A DNA stretch of 64,000 nt from Diphasiastrum complanatum (lineage: Eukaryota > Streptophyta > Lycopodiopsida > Lycopodiales > Lycopodiaceae), in the NCBI GenBank assembly GCA_029204225.1, contig CM055108.1, forward strand, positions 2,634,348-2,698,347, in the 5' to 3' direction. The translations under genes and the position numbers were made by a program. The notes beneath the pieces were generated by a model that was given only the letters and a program-made list of their open reading frames with translations, was not told the DNA's origin and ran no database searches. Positions 22,641 through 33,900 of the stretch are shown here, in pieces; the first letter of the stretch is position 1; each line of letters opens with the position of its first letter.

Positions 22641-23430
22641 GTTATTGATATTGACATCAGTTGCACTTTATTTGTTATTTGAACATGATTGTATAGTACA
22701 TTTAATTTTTTTATTTGGTATTTTTTTTGCAAATTTATTCTTACAATGACATTTGAATGGAATTATGAATTCTAGAGAAATTATCGTACCTCCACGTGAT
22801 TTAGAAAAAGAAAAAAATATTGAGATCTATAGAAGAAAGGAGCAAGCAAGACTAAAGTTCATTGAACAACTATTGACTGGTTCATCTTCATCTTCAAGCT
22901 CTTCCACCAGTCAATGTAGACCACCTGTTGATCCATCACATGTATGTATATTGATTGACGTCATAATTTTTTTATTTGTAATAGTGGTGTACTCCGATTT
23001 GGTTGAGCATATAAAGAATTTTGGCCTCAAAGCCATGATCTATCAAAAAACTTAAAAATATTCTATCTTCTCACTATGACAGCTTGGAATACATAGCAAA
23101 TTCGACTTCCTTCTTGAAGTTAGGTGGATTTTCAGCATGTAATAAGGAAGTTAACTCACTCTTATTGCCCTAAAATGAAACCCTAGCCTAGATCCTAGAG
23201 TTATGCTTGGTAGGTAGCTAGTTGGTCAACTTTTCACCTTAAACTTAGGTGTAGGTCCTATAAAGTAGGGATGACCACCAAATAGACATGACCAACTCTC
23301 TTTGTATAAGCATGACATGAGATAGAGAAGAGAGAAAATGTGTCTCTCCACGAGTTTCCTCCTTTTATAACAGGTCTAAACCCTATTTGGCCTCTTGGCT
23401 TTCCCTCCAAAATGCAACCAATCAAGCCAA
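22641..23430. other. Non-coding, with one possible exon-like frame
   Basis: The plus strand at about 22770-22943 reads REIIVPPRDLEKEKNIEIYR and a Ser-rich tract. It is followed at 22944 by a GTATGT that could be a donor. No partner exon or family was found. The right part repeats 60 bp from 21635-21693. Confidence 0.25.
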
Positions 23431-24694
23431 AGAACCAGCACCACAAGCGGCCTCCCCAGTGAGAACAGATCAAAATGATCACTTACATCATCATGGACCA
23501 CCGTTCCACATGGAAGTGCCAAAGGTTTCCCAGTCAGGAGTGCTCACCAATCTAGTTGCATGAACTTATTTCTAGATGAGTTATTGCAGATTGCACCTCA
23601 AGCCAAGAGTATCCTAGCTGAATGGGCCAAAACGGAACCGAAAGTACCAATCTAGCTACGTGAACTTATCTCTAGATGAGTTACTACGGATGGGTGTGAA
23701 TCTCACCAGCTGTCCAAGATCATTTCTTGTTATGTTTCGGACAACATGGTAGAATGGAGCTCTTGGAATCAACAGAGCGGTTGATCTCTGATAGGTGCAT
23801 ATCTCAGAGAGCCACCTGCTGCGATTGCGCGTTATAGGTATATCAGGAGGTGTAATGGCAACCACAAGAGCTGAGGATGAGCTAGGAGAGAAGAAGCCCC
23901 TCCTTGTTTGCTTTCTCCTATCCATGGATGTGTACTATGGGATAGCGGACTTATGCGTGATGACTAGGATGAGCAGGGAAGGATGATAAAGAAGTCGCTA
24001 AGGACCGATATGTACGGACAGAATGTACGGTATATCGGACCTATGCGAGGAGAATATAAGAGAGAGAGATTAGTTTAGATGAAAGACGCACAAGTGCGAT
24101 ACAGGGAGACACGTAGGTAGACGTATCGGACCTGTGCGCATGGAAGGCGGTAGTGTAAATATCGATTGTGAAGGTCGCGCACAAGTGCGATATGCTGAGT
24201 GAAAAAAATTCATCGAAGTTTGTGATTTTATATCGCGGTTTGCATGTGTGAAACAACGTCCTGTCACACGTGTGAAATTTGTATGGTCAAATGCAAGAGC
24301 GACACGTGTCGTCTTGTCACTTCACACATGTGGGATATGTACGGGCAAATGCGAGAGCGACACGTGTTGTCGAATAAGCAAATGAACACGAGACACGTGT
24401 ACAGGTGTCATTTCACACGATTCCAGGTGTCACCTCACATGTGCTAGTGCCTGTACTCCAATTGAAAGTAGACACGTGTCCTTTGACCGTTGACCACGCA
24501 CATGTGAAAATTTAGTATAAATGGCACAAAACCCCATTAATTTTTTTACCTTTTTCATTCTTGAAATTGACGGCATATCGATCTTGCGGCGCGCATTGCT
24601 GTCCGTTTGTATGCAACTATACCTACTTGCGCACAAGTGCGATATTTGTTATCTACCTGTTGTACATATCTCTCTTGTGCACGATCTTGATAGT
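23431..24694. repeat. 1264-bp direct repeat, copy B
   Basis: Partner of 19311-20574 (see there). Here it leads without a break into the gene starting at 24747. This is therefore the arrangement in which the regulatory array makes sense. Confidence 0.9.
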
Positions 24695-24746
24695 TAGTTT
24701 GTTTCAGTTCCCCATTGCGCACAAGTGCGATATCTACATCACTTCC
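23945..24746 (+). promoter_or_regulatory. Upstream regulatory array and core promoter
   Basis: Seen in order: three CGGAC(C/T)T(A/G)TGCG boxes (23946, 24036, 24128); the 15-bp box CGCACAAGTGCGATA at 24087, 24178, 24630 and 24718, in two pairs about 90 bp apart; and five CACGTG cores at 24267, 24303, 24361, 24394 and 24473. Several CACGTG cores lie in longer palindromes such as GACACGTGTC. Two TTGACC boxes follow at 24483 and 24490, then TATAAAT at 24516-24522. CACGTG and TTGAC are the known cores bound by plant bZIP/bHLH and WRKY factors. The palindromic 15-bp box is not a site I recognise. The TATA position predicts transcription from about 24550, giving a leader of about 200 bases to the ATG at 24747. 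Copy A repeats all but the last 15-bp box, with one base changed in the first. Confidence 0.65.
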
Positions 24747-26248
24747 ATGGCCTCTTCCTCGGGATCCTCACGAGATTCAAGCTTGAGTTCTTTTCTTAGT
24801 GAATTTGGGATTACTGAAAATCTAGACTACTTCCACAGCCTGCTCAGGCCATATCTACATGTTTTCAGAACTGCACAACCAAATTTTGATGTATTTTATG
24901 ATCATTATGTTAGATTGAGAGATATACTTAGTAAGCTTGTTTTCTCCATCGGTGCACTTCAGTACATGCACTATACTGATCTTATTCATTTCTTCCTAGT
25001 TTTCAGACATAGACTAGATAGAATGTTCACCAAATTGTTTGATCTATTCAAAAGCAATTCAATGTGTCCTTATTGCAACAAGAAATGTCGATTGGTAGAA
25101 TATCAGAGTGGTTTTGTGCTTTTCCTTTTAGTTCAAATCCCAGATGATGAGGAAGTTTCTGATGCTGACCCTCCTTTTGCATCATCCTCTGTTCAGTCAG
25201 CCATTAAGGACATCAATCACTTCCTTATCGACACTCCTGATAAGAAAAGTGACTTTATTGATGTAAATATTGATGTTCTCCAAGATTTTTTTATTGGTCA
25301 AAGTTCATTTGCTGATGAATCGATCCCTATGGAGGAGTCTAAATGTCTTTTCAATTTGCCTGTATATTATATTAATGACGATGTATATTTTACTACTGCT
25401 GATTTATGTAAATTTTTTGACTATCGTGAAGATGAGGTTCTATGTTTATTATCCGGCACAATTTCCGAATTCTCCGACTTTGTAGATTTTGAAACATATG
25501 ACCTTGTTGTTGGTATTGATTTTGATGATGAGGAGGGACTTATGACCGGTGAAGAATGCCTGACTAATACTTTATCAAATATTGCTAAGGATGGGCGAGG
25601 CAGACCATCTGATGAAGAATTCACAGCATTTCAATCCCAGATGGGCTTCCCTCATCCATCATTAATGCATTTCACTGATGATTCCACTTCACTACGTGGT
25701 CATTATATTGATCATCCTGATCTGGTTGCTGCTGATGATGAAGAATGTGTAAGTGTTTAAACTTTCTTTCATTAGAATGTTTTTAATCACTGAATAGGTT
25801 TTCGCTAACATATTTTCTATTGCAGGATGCTCTCATTATTGATGATTTTGCTGTGAGACAAGGTGGTTTTAGACAACACACATCCTCGTTCCAGAGTGAT
25901 AATGGACTTGGCCACTATCTTAGGCATTTCCTGAAGAATGAGATCTGTATTGCTCATTCCAAGATGAGCCCAGTTGGGGAGAGTCTTATAATGGCAGTTA
26001 AAGCTTTATCATTTTACCTAGGAGGACATAAATCTGTTAAGACAAAAAAGATCATTTTTGTCAAAAGATCTTATGTTTTGAACATTTTAGGTTTTACTGA
26101 TGGGAATGTTCCTTTAAGGAGCTCCCATTATTCATTGTATTCCACTTATATTGAGCTTAGTGGAAATAAGGATAATGCACATCTATTAGATGCATACGCT
26201 AGCAGAGAATTTTTTCATGACAATACTGCCATAGAATCTGACACATGA
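24747..26248 (+). CDS. Intact two-exon gene, 474 aa, unknown function
   Basis: The ATG at 24747 sits in a good context (TTCCATGGCC). Exon 1, 24747-25748, ends TGT|GTAAGT. Exon 2, 25826-26248, is entered after TCTATTGCAG and ends in TGA. The junction is phase 0, giving 334+140 residues. An open frame extends upstream of the ATG but starts without ATG inside the leader. The protein opens with a Ser-rich tail (MASSSGSSRDSS). It has a Cys cluster near residue 110, CPYCNKKC, which could bind zinc. A long acidic middle rich in DD/DE is followed by a Lys-rich block in exon 2 (SVKTKKIIFVKRSYVLNI). No membrane segment or known domain is recognised. It is the only undamaged coding unit in this TE mosaic. 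It runs convergently into the decayed gene whose stop is at 26329. Either a transposon-encoded accessory protein or a captured host gene would fit. Confidence 0.6.
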
Positions 26249-26328
26249 TTTGATGATGAATAGTTGACACTTTGTATTTTTTTATAATACAATCAATACA
26301 TTTACATTGAGTATTTCTCCTCTCTTGT

Positions 26329-29300
26329 TCAATGAATTTGCAAAGCAATTCTAAACATGTCATGATTTGATGACAAGCAATCATCTAATTTTCTCTTCCT
26401 ATATGAACTTGCATGCTTTTCTAAACTTGTTATATTGTGTGGACTTTGTGATATGTCGAATCTGAACTTTGCGGTAGAACCACTGAAACAATTCACAAAT
26501 GTAGTTTCATTTTTCATTGGTTCCTCCATGTTGTGTATTTCGATAAAATGTTGCTCATGCTTGCCAGTGTGACTTCTCCATCCCTTGTGATGATCATACA
26601 CTCAAGCTTCCATATGTATTTGCAAAAAATGTTGTATGATCTCTTAATATGTGCTGCATATGTCAAAATCATAAAGTTAGTCTTATGTTTGATTTAAATA
26701 TATATGAAAAATTGAAAGCATCTTGAAAATTTTATACTAACCATGTAATGAGTGATGTGATCTTCTCCCCATGCTTTTGATACTGCATTAACAAACTCGA
26801 CACAAGTCCTTTGGATAGCTTTCTTATCAATATCAGAGTATTTTTCTTTTCTTAAAATAGCAATCATAGTATCAAGCTTTTTCCATACATCAACTTTTAG
26901 TACTCTGGTTTTGTCGTCTTTCTCGAAGTCCTGAGTGGCAGCAATAATATCTGTCCAGAATGAGTGTTGAATATTAGAAGCCTTACCAGTATGATTTGAT
27001 AGGAAACGACGTGCTTTTGCTCCTCCTGTGCTTGGCTTAGTTGGCATGTTCCCATTCTTTTCTGAAAGCTTTTCATCTTTTTGAATTTTGACATGTCCCT
27101 TATGGAGTCCTGCTTTTGATAAAACATCTTCTAATCAAGAGATAGCTTCCTTTGCTAATGATGTTGGCTTAGTATTCCAAGCAAAAACTATATGAAGATA
27201 AATGATCTTTTCTATCAATCTAACTTCTGCATGAAGAGTGCAAACATGCACATTTTTCAAGGGGATAGGCAGCACAGGCTTCCAGTTTGGATTTGCATAT
27301 TCTCTAGTAATTCTTGTACTCCTAGTTACATCTTTTGCCATTTTCATGCAGTACAAATAAGGGCGTTTTGATGTAGCACCATGAGATACATTATATATAC
27401 ATTTCAATGTTTTCAAATCACCTGCTAAGTGCCATTCAACATTGAAGTCTCCAACTCATGGAACATTGAGTATTCCTCCATCCATATGGTCCTTGATGAT
27501 CCTAGGATAAGATGTCCTTGAGAATATCCATGATAATATATGATGATCCTCCTTCAGCACCTATCAAAAGAATTAATCAGACTTAGCTTACAATGAGTTA
27601 ATACTATTCAACGAATGTAATGTAATAATGAGGCTAGTTACCTGAAATGCTACCAACCACCATATATCATTTTCTAACTGGACACTGAATCTGAAATCTT
27701 CTTGGTTCTCTATTTGTGATAGAGCACCATTCATGAGAGTTATAGTAACTCTCTCCATCTTCTGCCCTTTCACAATTTCTGCCTCATCTAACTTAAGTAC
27801 TATGATTAATTTGCCATTCACTTTCAGCAAGTAATTTAGATCAACAAATAAGTTGTTTGATGAATTATAGAATATCGATCTTCCATCAGTTTCATACATC
27901 TCCTCAATATGAAATGGAGCTCCAGTGATCTTATGCATACCTATGTTTAATGTATCCCCCCTCTCTTCAAGTGATATGTCCTAGGGATTGGGACTTTTCT
28001 AATTTGAACTTGCTTAAAGCTTCTCTAATTAGTTTAAATATTGTTGCATATGCTTCCCTGCTAATACCTGCAAAATCACAAGCACCCTGAACTATAGTCT
28101 TATCTAAAAAAATTTGAATGTCCACCATCAAACACTCTGCTATTTTACACTTTACATTTGAAATCCTATTGTTCATCATCATTAGAGGAGTTTTGAGTTC
28201 CAAAAAGACCCTTTAAGAATTCGTGCAAGATGTCTTTTTTTATTATTAAAATAATATAACACTAATACTTTTGACTTGCCATAACTTTTTTATTCGTAGT
28301 TCAAAAGTATGTCATGTAACATATCATTGGAAAGCCCTTGTTGAGCGTCTTCTAATGCACTAAACTCCGCTAAATTTGGACTTACCACTAGAAAGTTATG
28401 CCATTTTTAGTATGGAGTCAAAATGTGGACTCAAAAAGTTCTGTTACGTAGATTTCAAATTTGAGTGTTTTGATTGGTCCATGTGTAAGAAAAATTTGAG
28501 AAAAATAATAAAAAGAATCTTTACAAAGGGTCTTTTTTGGATTTAGAACTCCTCTGATTAATACGCTCAGTGGATTTGCAAGTCAATATTGTGACCAATG
28601 ACATTCCTAGTGAAGCATTGTTTTTAATATTCCGAGGAGCTACTAATGCAAATCTGCAAAAAAAATAGATAGTTAACAGAATATCACCATAGCTGAAATT
28701 AAATGCAAATGTCATTGAAAAACTTACAAAAATCAGAATATACTTACTTGATGCACAAATCCTTCTATTTCGATAACCTCCTTTTGAAAGCGTTTGAATA
28801 TCCTTGCAACTTTGTCGCTTTCGCTTCTTACTTTCAGTCTTCTTCTTTGCCAAATCCACATCCTTCAATAATTGTAAGTTTTCAATACGAATAGACTGTA
28901 AGACTGATTGCATTTGCTCTAGTTTTGATTTGATATTGATTGTTATCTTTTGTAATGATTTATTATTTTTTTTTAAGTTCATTTTCTTCTAGCGTCTTTT
29001 GGAGATGACAATCTCTATTCTAACAATAAGAGGATATCTGAATTAACTCACCTTCTAAAAAGTGAACTTTATTTATATAAAGTTGTTTTCCATGGTTCTG
29101 CAATCTTTCACAATATCCTAGTAATCCACTATGCCCATTGCATATCCATGTAACTAAATGTGTTATTGAAGAGAATGTGGGAAGTTCAAAGTGCTTGGAT
29201 CTTGTGGATATAATGTTCCATCTGTTCACAAATCCAAGTCTTTTTTTTCCTTTTGTCCTATAATGAGAACGATCCTCAACAGATATTTGAATTCCTTTGC

Positions 29301-29367
29301 CTCCTCTTCTCTGCAAAGGTGCCAAATCAATAGGGATATCCACATGTAGATGACACAATGTCATCAT
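26329..29367 (-). pseudogene. Decayed six-exon gene, possible transposase-like protein
   Basis: Minus-strand exons: 29367-29052 (ATG, ends GAAG|GTGAGT); 29012 to 28748 or 28744; 28653 to the MITE edge at 28556; 28183-27642 (ends CAG|GTAACT); 27560-26742; and about 26648-26329. Exon 2 encodes a Lys/Leu coiled coil. Exons 4-5 hold the best-ordered part: KLIIVLKLDEAEIVKGQKME, DIWWLVAFQ, WHLAGDLKTLKCIY and a Cys/His-containing stretch ending HVCTLHAEVRLIEKI. Acidic residues near DEAE and AGD could be remnants of an RNase H-like transposase core, but I cannot name the family. Damage: a frame change in a nine-A run near 28964, the 372-bp insertion, a frame change near 27985, TGA codons at 27456 and 27135, and a frame change near 26600. 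It lies 80 bp downstream of the intact gene, tail to tail. Confidence 0.5.
28184..28555. mobile_element. 372-bp MITE-like element inside an exon
   Basis: The ends are inverted repeats: AGAGGAGTT...CAAAAAGACCCTTT at the left, and ACAAAGGGTCTTTTTTGG... AACTCCTCT at the right. Coding sequence of the minus-strand gene stops at one edge (STERIN) and resumes at the other (MMMNNRISNVKC), so it disrupts that gene. The flanks (ATT and GATTAAT on plus) do not show a perfect target duplication. The same terminus occurs singly at 16020 and 29911. Confidence 0.75.
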
Positions 29368-29910
29368 AAAAAAAAACAATAGAGTAATTAGTTGCATCAA
29401 AGTACTATGACCAGATTTTATGAAGCAAAACAAAATACTTATCTATGATTATGTTATATACTATGTACGATCAATCCAATCTCCATGCTTGTATGTTTGA
29501 TTTAAATTTAGAAATGCCGCTCATTTTTTCATTCCAATAGGTAGTTGGAGCTCACATTTTCATTCCAAGGTGATGATGGCGTTCATAATTGGAGATGGCA
29601 CCCATATTTCCATTCTCGTGGAAGGAATGCATATGTATACATTTTGCAATGTTTCTTGATTCGAATTTGGAAATGGTGGTCATATTCTAGATCCAGTGAA
29701 AATATTGCTCTTTTTGTAACCAATGGAGGGAATATGTTTGAATTTAGTCAATTTATAGTGCGAACTGTTTACAGTTCTTAACTGTGACTATAGACACTGT
29801 GTGTTAGATCATTGGGAGTTGGGGAGGCCTTGGGAGTGGTGGGGGCAAGAAAATAAACAATATTGTTTTTTTCATTTTGATATTTTTTTATATCCTACAT
29901 GGCATTCCTT
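29368..29910. other. 5' flank of the decayed minus-strand gene
   Basis: No gene is recognised. This stretch would hold the promoter of the minus-strand gene starting at 29367. Short repeated phrases (TTTCATTCCAA, CCATTCTCGTGG) are seen, but no clear TATA box or palindromic array comparable to that of the intact gene. Confidence 0.35.
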
Positions 29911-29945
29911 AAAGGGTCTTTTTGATATTGAGAACCCCTCTAATG
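29911..29945 (+). repeat. Shared terminal motif, right end of module 2
   Basis: AAAGGGTCTTTTTGATATTG then AGAACCCCTCTAATG, nearly identical to 16020-16054 and to the ends of the 372-bp element. It marks the probable right boundary of the 24-29.9 kb module. Confidence 0.6.
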
Positions 29946-30947
29946 TTTTTTAAGCCTTTCACCCCCATTTTTGGACACGCCAAACTCGCGCTTCCATATC
30001 CTGTACCAAGGTACCAAGGTACTACGTACGAATCAATGCTAACTCCATGGTCATCGTCGGCATAGTGTCCGGTGATCCCATCTCACATCACCAAGCTAAA
30101 TGCCTCATTAGACCTTATGTAATACAACCGCTCTTGAGCTCCTAGTCAAAACTAACAATAGGTATTTGATAGAGGCTATCAATGACCCCATAATTCAAGT
30201 CGTTGCTTACTTGTTGAACAAATTCTTAGTTGTTTCGACTTTTCGCAAGGATTGCATACAGTCCATGCTATTTAGCCAAAATCATGGAATCCTTCATAGA
30301 ATTCTTGAGCCCCTCGGTGGTGCCATATGATTGGCATACCTTCCTAATGCATGAGCTCTACATCACTATCAAGCCCAACACATGCGACCACATCATCGTC
30401 GGACCCCTTCTTTGTAACTTTGCATGTGCCCTTCTTGAAGAGAAGGTTCACGGGATTAACCACTCCACCATTCTATCTACCACCGTTCCACACACTAACT
30501 TGTACCCTTCTTCTATTGCATCCACCTCCACCCAACCAGCAATTACTGACACAATAGCCAGCAAATGCATGCATGTGGTGCAGCCTCATCTTTATCTAGC
30601 CCTCCTACCACCAGACAACGCACCGCACCGTCACAACCCACTTCCACTTCTTCCACAACCACTACTTCCACTTCTGTTCAACCCTCTGCTAACACCACCA
30701 CGTCTGCTCCCATTGCTCGCATGCCCCCCATTCAACAACCACCCTTACATCTTTCGTTCCTACCATTACTGTAGGGATTGTAGATATAGTCGGTAAGCAG
30801 CCCTTCCACCTGTCAAAGAGGGTTAGATCATTGGATAAGTACCTAATTATGTCAAGATGCTAATTTTAGATGCTTAAGTTGGGGCTCAGCCCTTAAGTTT
30901 GGGCCGAACTGCCAAAAAGCCCCTATTGGTGCCCATTCATGAAGAGG
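29946..30947. other. No supportable gene
   Basis: A 188-codon plus-strand frame at 30230-30796 is Pro/Thr/Ser-rich because of CCA/ACC-rich DNA. It has overlapping frames of similar quality. No motif, splice structure or repeat partner was found. Confidence 0.4.
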
Positions 30948-33900
30948 AGTTCCTCTAAGATTGATCTACCTCTCAACTCTTACTAGTGTTAACTTTATTT
31001 GCATAACTCTCACTATGTCACCCATTTTTTAAGACTTGACAAATGAGATGATGGGGAACTGGCCACCCCTTTTTCACACTTGACTGGTAATAGTTAAATG
31101 GAAAGTTGCAAGTTGATTGGCCAATCATGCAACTGGTCCATTTATCACAATTTACCCTAGCAACTCAACATGCTAGGCTAGGCAATTCCGCGAGTCCAAA
31201 AGCCACTTTTCACTTGTCTATGTGACAAGAGGGCCATGCCACCTCATGTGCCAGATGGTGGCAATTAAAAATAAGTGTGAAAGGGGAAAGCCGCTTACTT
31301 ATTTTCCCACAAATAATGATGAACTCCACTAATCGAATCAAAGTGCAACACTAATAAAGTGAGAATGGACCTGGAATGGGAGAGATCCATATTAAATTAG
31401 AGACTTGTCAAGCACTCCAAAGTGAGTAGTCCTACTACTACATGCTCACATATCAAGGATATTAAATTAGTGTTTGAGAGTATTGCTTTTTCTTTCTCTA
31501 TAGAGAAGCCAACAATGGTGTCTACATTTTTCAGAATTCATGATTGATTATGTCAATACATCACAACATTATTTATATTTCTTAGTAATAAATTTAGATA
31601 GCATAAATATAGACGTATTTGGACAATTCATTTATTTTTGCCTCCAAGGTTGATAGTTTGTCATGCTAAACTATATGCTATTGGATATAGATATTTGCAA
31701 CGTATAGGTATTTTTTGGATTTTCTCTACATGCTTTCCTTTGTTATTTGTTGTTCTATGCAAATTCCTTCGTCGTAATGCCAAGTGCTTAGGTTTCCTTT
31801 GTATTTTGGAGGCACCTCCCCACACACAATGTTCATGTGGATTTTTCAACCAAAATTTTAGGTGATCATTCTTCTCATAAATCCGCCAGCCAAATGTTCA
31901 CACACACCACATGAGCTTTCCGGTAGAATGTGCATGTGGACATCCAATGACAGGGCACTCCAAAGTGAGTACTCCTACTACTAAAAGATCACATATCAAG
32001 GATATTAAAATTTGTGTTTGAGAGTATTGCTTTTTCTTTCTCTATAGAGAAGCCAACAATGGTGTCTACATTTCTCTGCATTGATGATTGATTATGTCAA
32101 TAGATCAAAGCATTATTCTATATTTATTAGTAATAAATTTAGATAGCATAAATATAGACGTATTTGGATAATTCATTATTTTTTGCCTTCAAGGTTGATA
32201 GTTTGTCATGCTAAACTACATGCTATTGGATATAGATATTTGCAACGAATAGGTATTTTTTGGGTTTTCTCTACATGCTTTCCTTTGTTATTTGTTGTTC
32301 TATGCAAATTCCTTAATCATAATGTCAATTGCTCAGGTTGTATATTGGAGACAGCTCCCCCCACACAATGTTCATGTGGATTTTTCAACCAGAATTTTAG
32401 GTGATCATTCTTCTCATAATCTGCCAATCAAATGTTGATACACACCACATCAACTTTCCCGTAGAATGTGCATATGGACATCCACTGACAGGCTGCCACA
32501 TAGCACATGCACATTATGGTTAAATGTGCGTGTGTGCCTATGTGGCAACCTGGCATTGGCTATCCGCATTCACATGCCACCAAACAACAAAAATGTAAAA
32601 ACATTTGCAATACAAATGCAAAAAAAAAAACTAACACATGTGCGGCTATAGGGCCGAGAGAAAAAAAAAACAATGTTCACCTTCGCACATTGACATTACA
32701 TAAGGGAAGGTCCTATTACTCTCGGCCGTTCCGCCCTTTGCATTGGGCCCTCCAAGGGTGTTCCGGACTCCCCACTATACATTAAAGTGATTTTTCTATA
32801 TCTTATAATAATACTAATTGTAAGTATGATCACACTATCAATCTCCTTCATATATCCTACATATATATGAATGAATGTATAGTCAAGATCTATGAACGAT
32901 TGACACAAGATATTCTTGTGCTATTTTATGCAGGACGTATTCTTGTGCCAGTTTATGGAGGCGATTTTCTTGTGCTGGTATTAAACATTGAATTCTGCCA
33001 GAAAATAATTGCAAAAGTCAGCTCAGTTGATATCCTAAAAAATTGCATTTAGCGTGGTTATCTAAGTGAAGGATAGTTAGTCAGGAGACGTAATACCGAT
33101 ATCACAACGTTCATGTACGCATGCAAAATCTACACAAAAATCCATTGATATCGGCAACTGATTGGAGAGAATGTGGTTATGGAATGTAGACAGTTGTCAC
33201 TTACTAGCTTGCGTAGGTTGAGTTTAAACTTTGAACACGTTATAATGAGTGATGCTTCAACTGACGAAGGCTTTTCAAAACGTTACGAAGCATTTCACCT
33301 TTGCATTACTGGGCTATAAAATCGAAAGAACAAAAATTTTAAGAGATTGGCTGTTTCGGCTACAAGCTTCCTTCAGAAAAATCTAATTCATAAAAGCTGT
33401 CTGATTAAGGCTTATGACTATTCAGTCTATTGTGATGTATCGTCTTTCCTATATAATGCCACTTAAGCTTTTGCAGGTCAGAATGTAGCGTCTATTTGCT
33501 TAATCACTCTACATCATCCTTGAACAGGGAAAACTCTTCTAAGCTGGAGAGGGAAAATAAAGTGAAAATGCTTCCATCACTGCCATTTCCGAATAAGAAC
33601 GGCTGGATCTGTCGCACTTGGTTTAAAGAAGAGGCCTGCCGGAAAGACCCACCAGGGAACAAGATCTATGGAATATTTTCCATCATGGTACTCTCAAGCT
33701 GCAATGAACAAATATGCAACACATGTTTAATATGCAATAACATTAAAATCACATACTATTGAATCTTAATCGTTCTCCTCTATTTTGTAGTTGTATCCTA
33801 CAAAATGAATTCAGTAAGCCACAACAAGTTAGGAATTCGCTCTGATTCAATCCATATTGATATTCTGCATGAATCATCTTTCATCTCCAATGTTTCAAAC

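Noticed and set aside
19311-24694. Copies A and B as the two LTRs of one 5.4-kb element
   Set aside because: The repeats lack TG...CA ends and flanking target duplications. They contain gypsy linker sequence, and the interior has no primer-binding site or polypurine tract in matching positions.
24561-24746. N-terminal extension of the 474-aa gene
   Set aside because: The frame is open upstream but has no ATG there. It lies in the predicted leader, and its hydrophobic translation comes from the repeated promoter boxes.
30230-30796. 188-codon Pro/Leu-rich frame
   Set aside because: Biased composition, overlapping frames, no splice sites, motif or paralogue.
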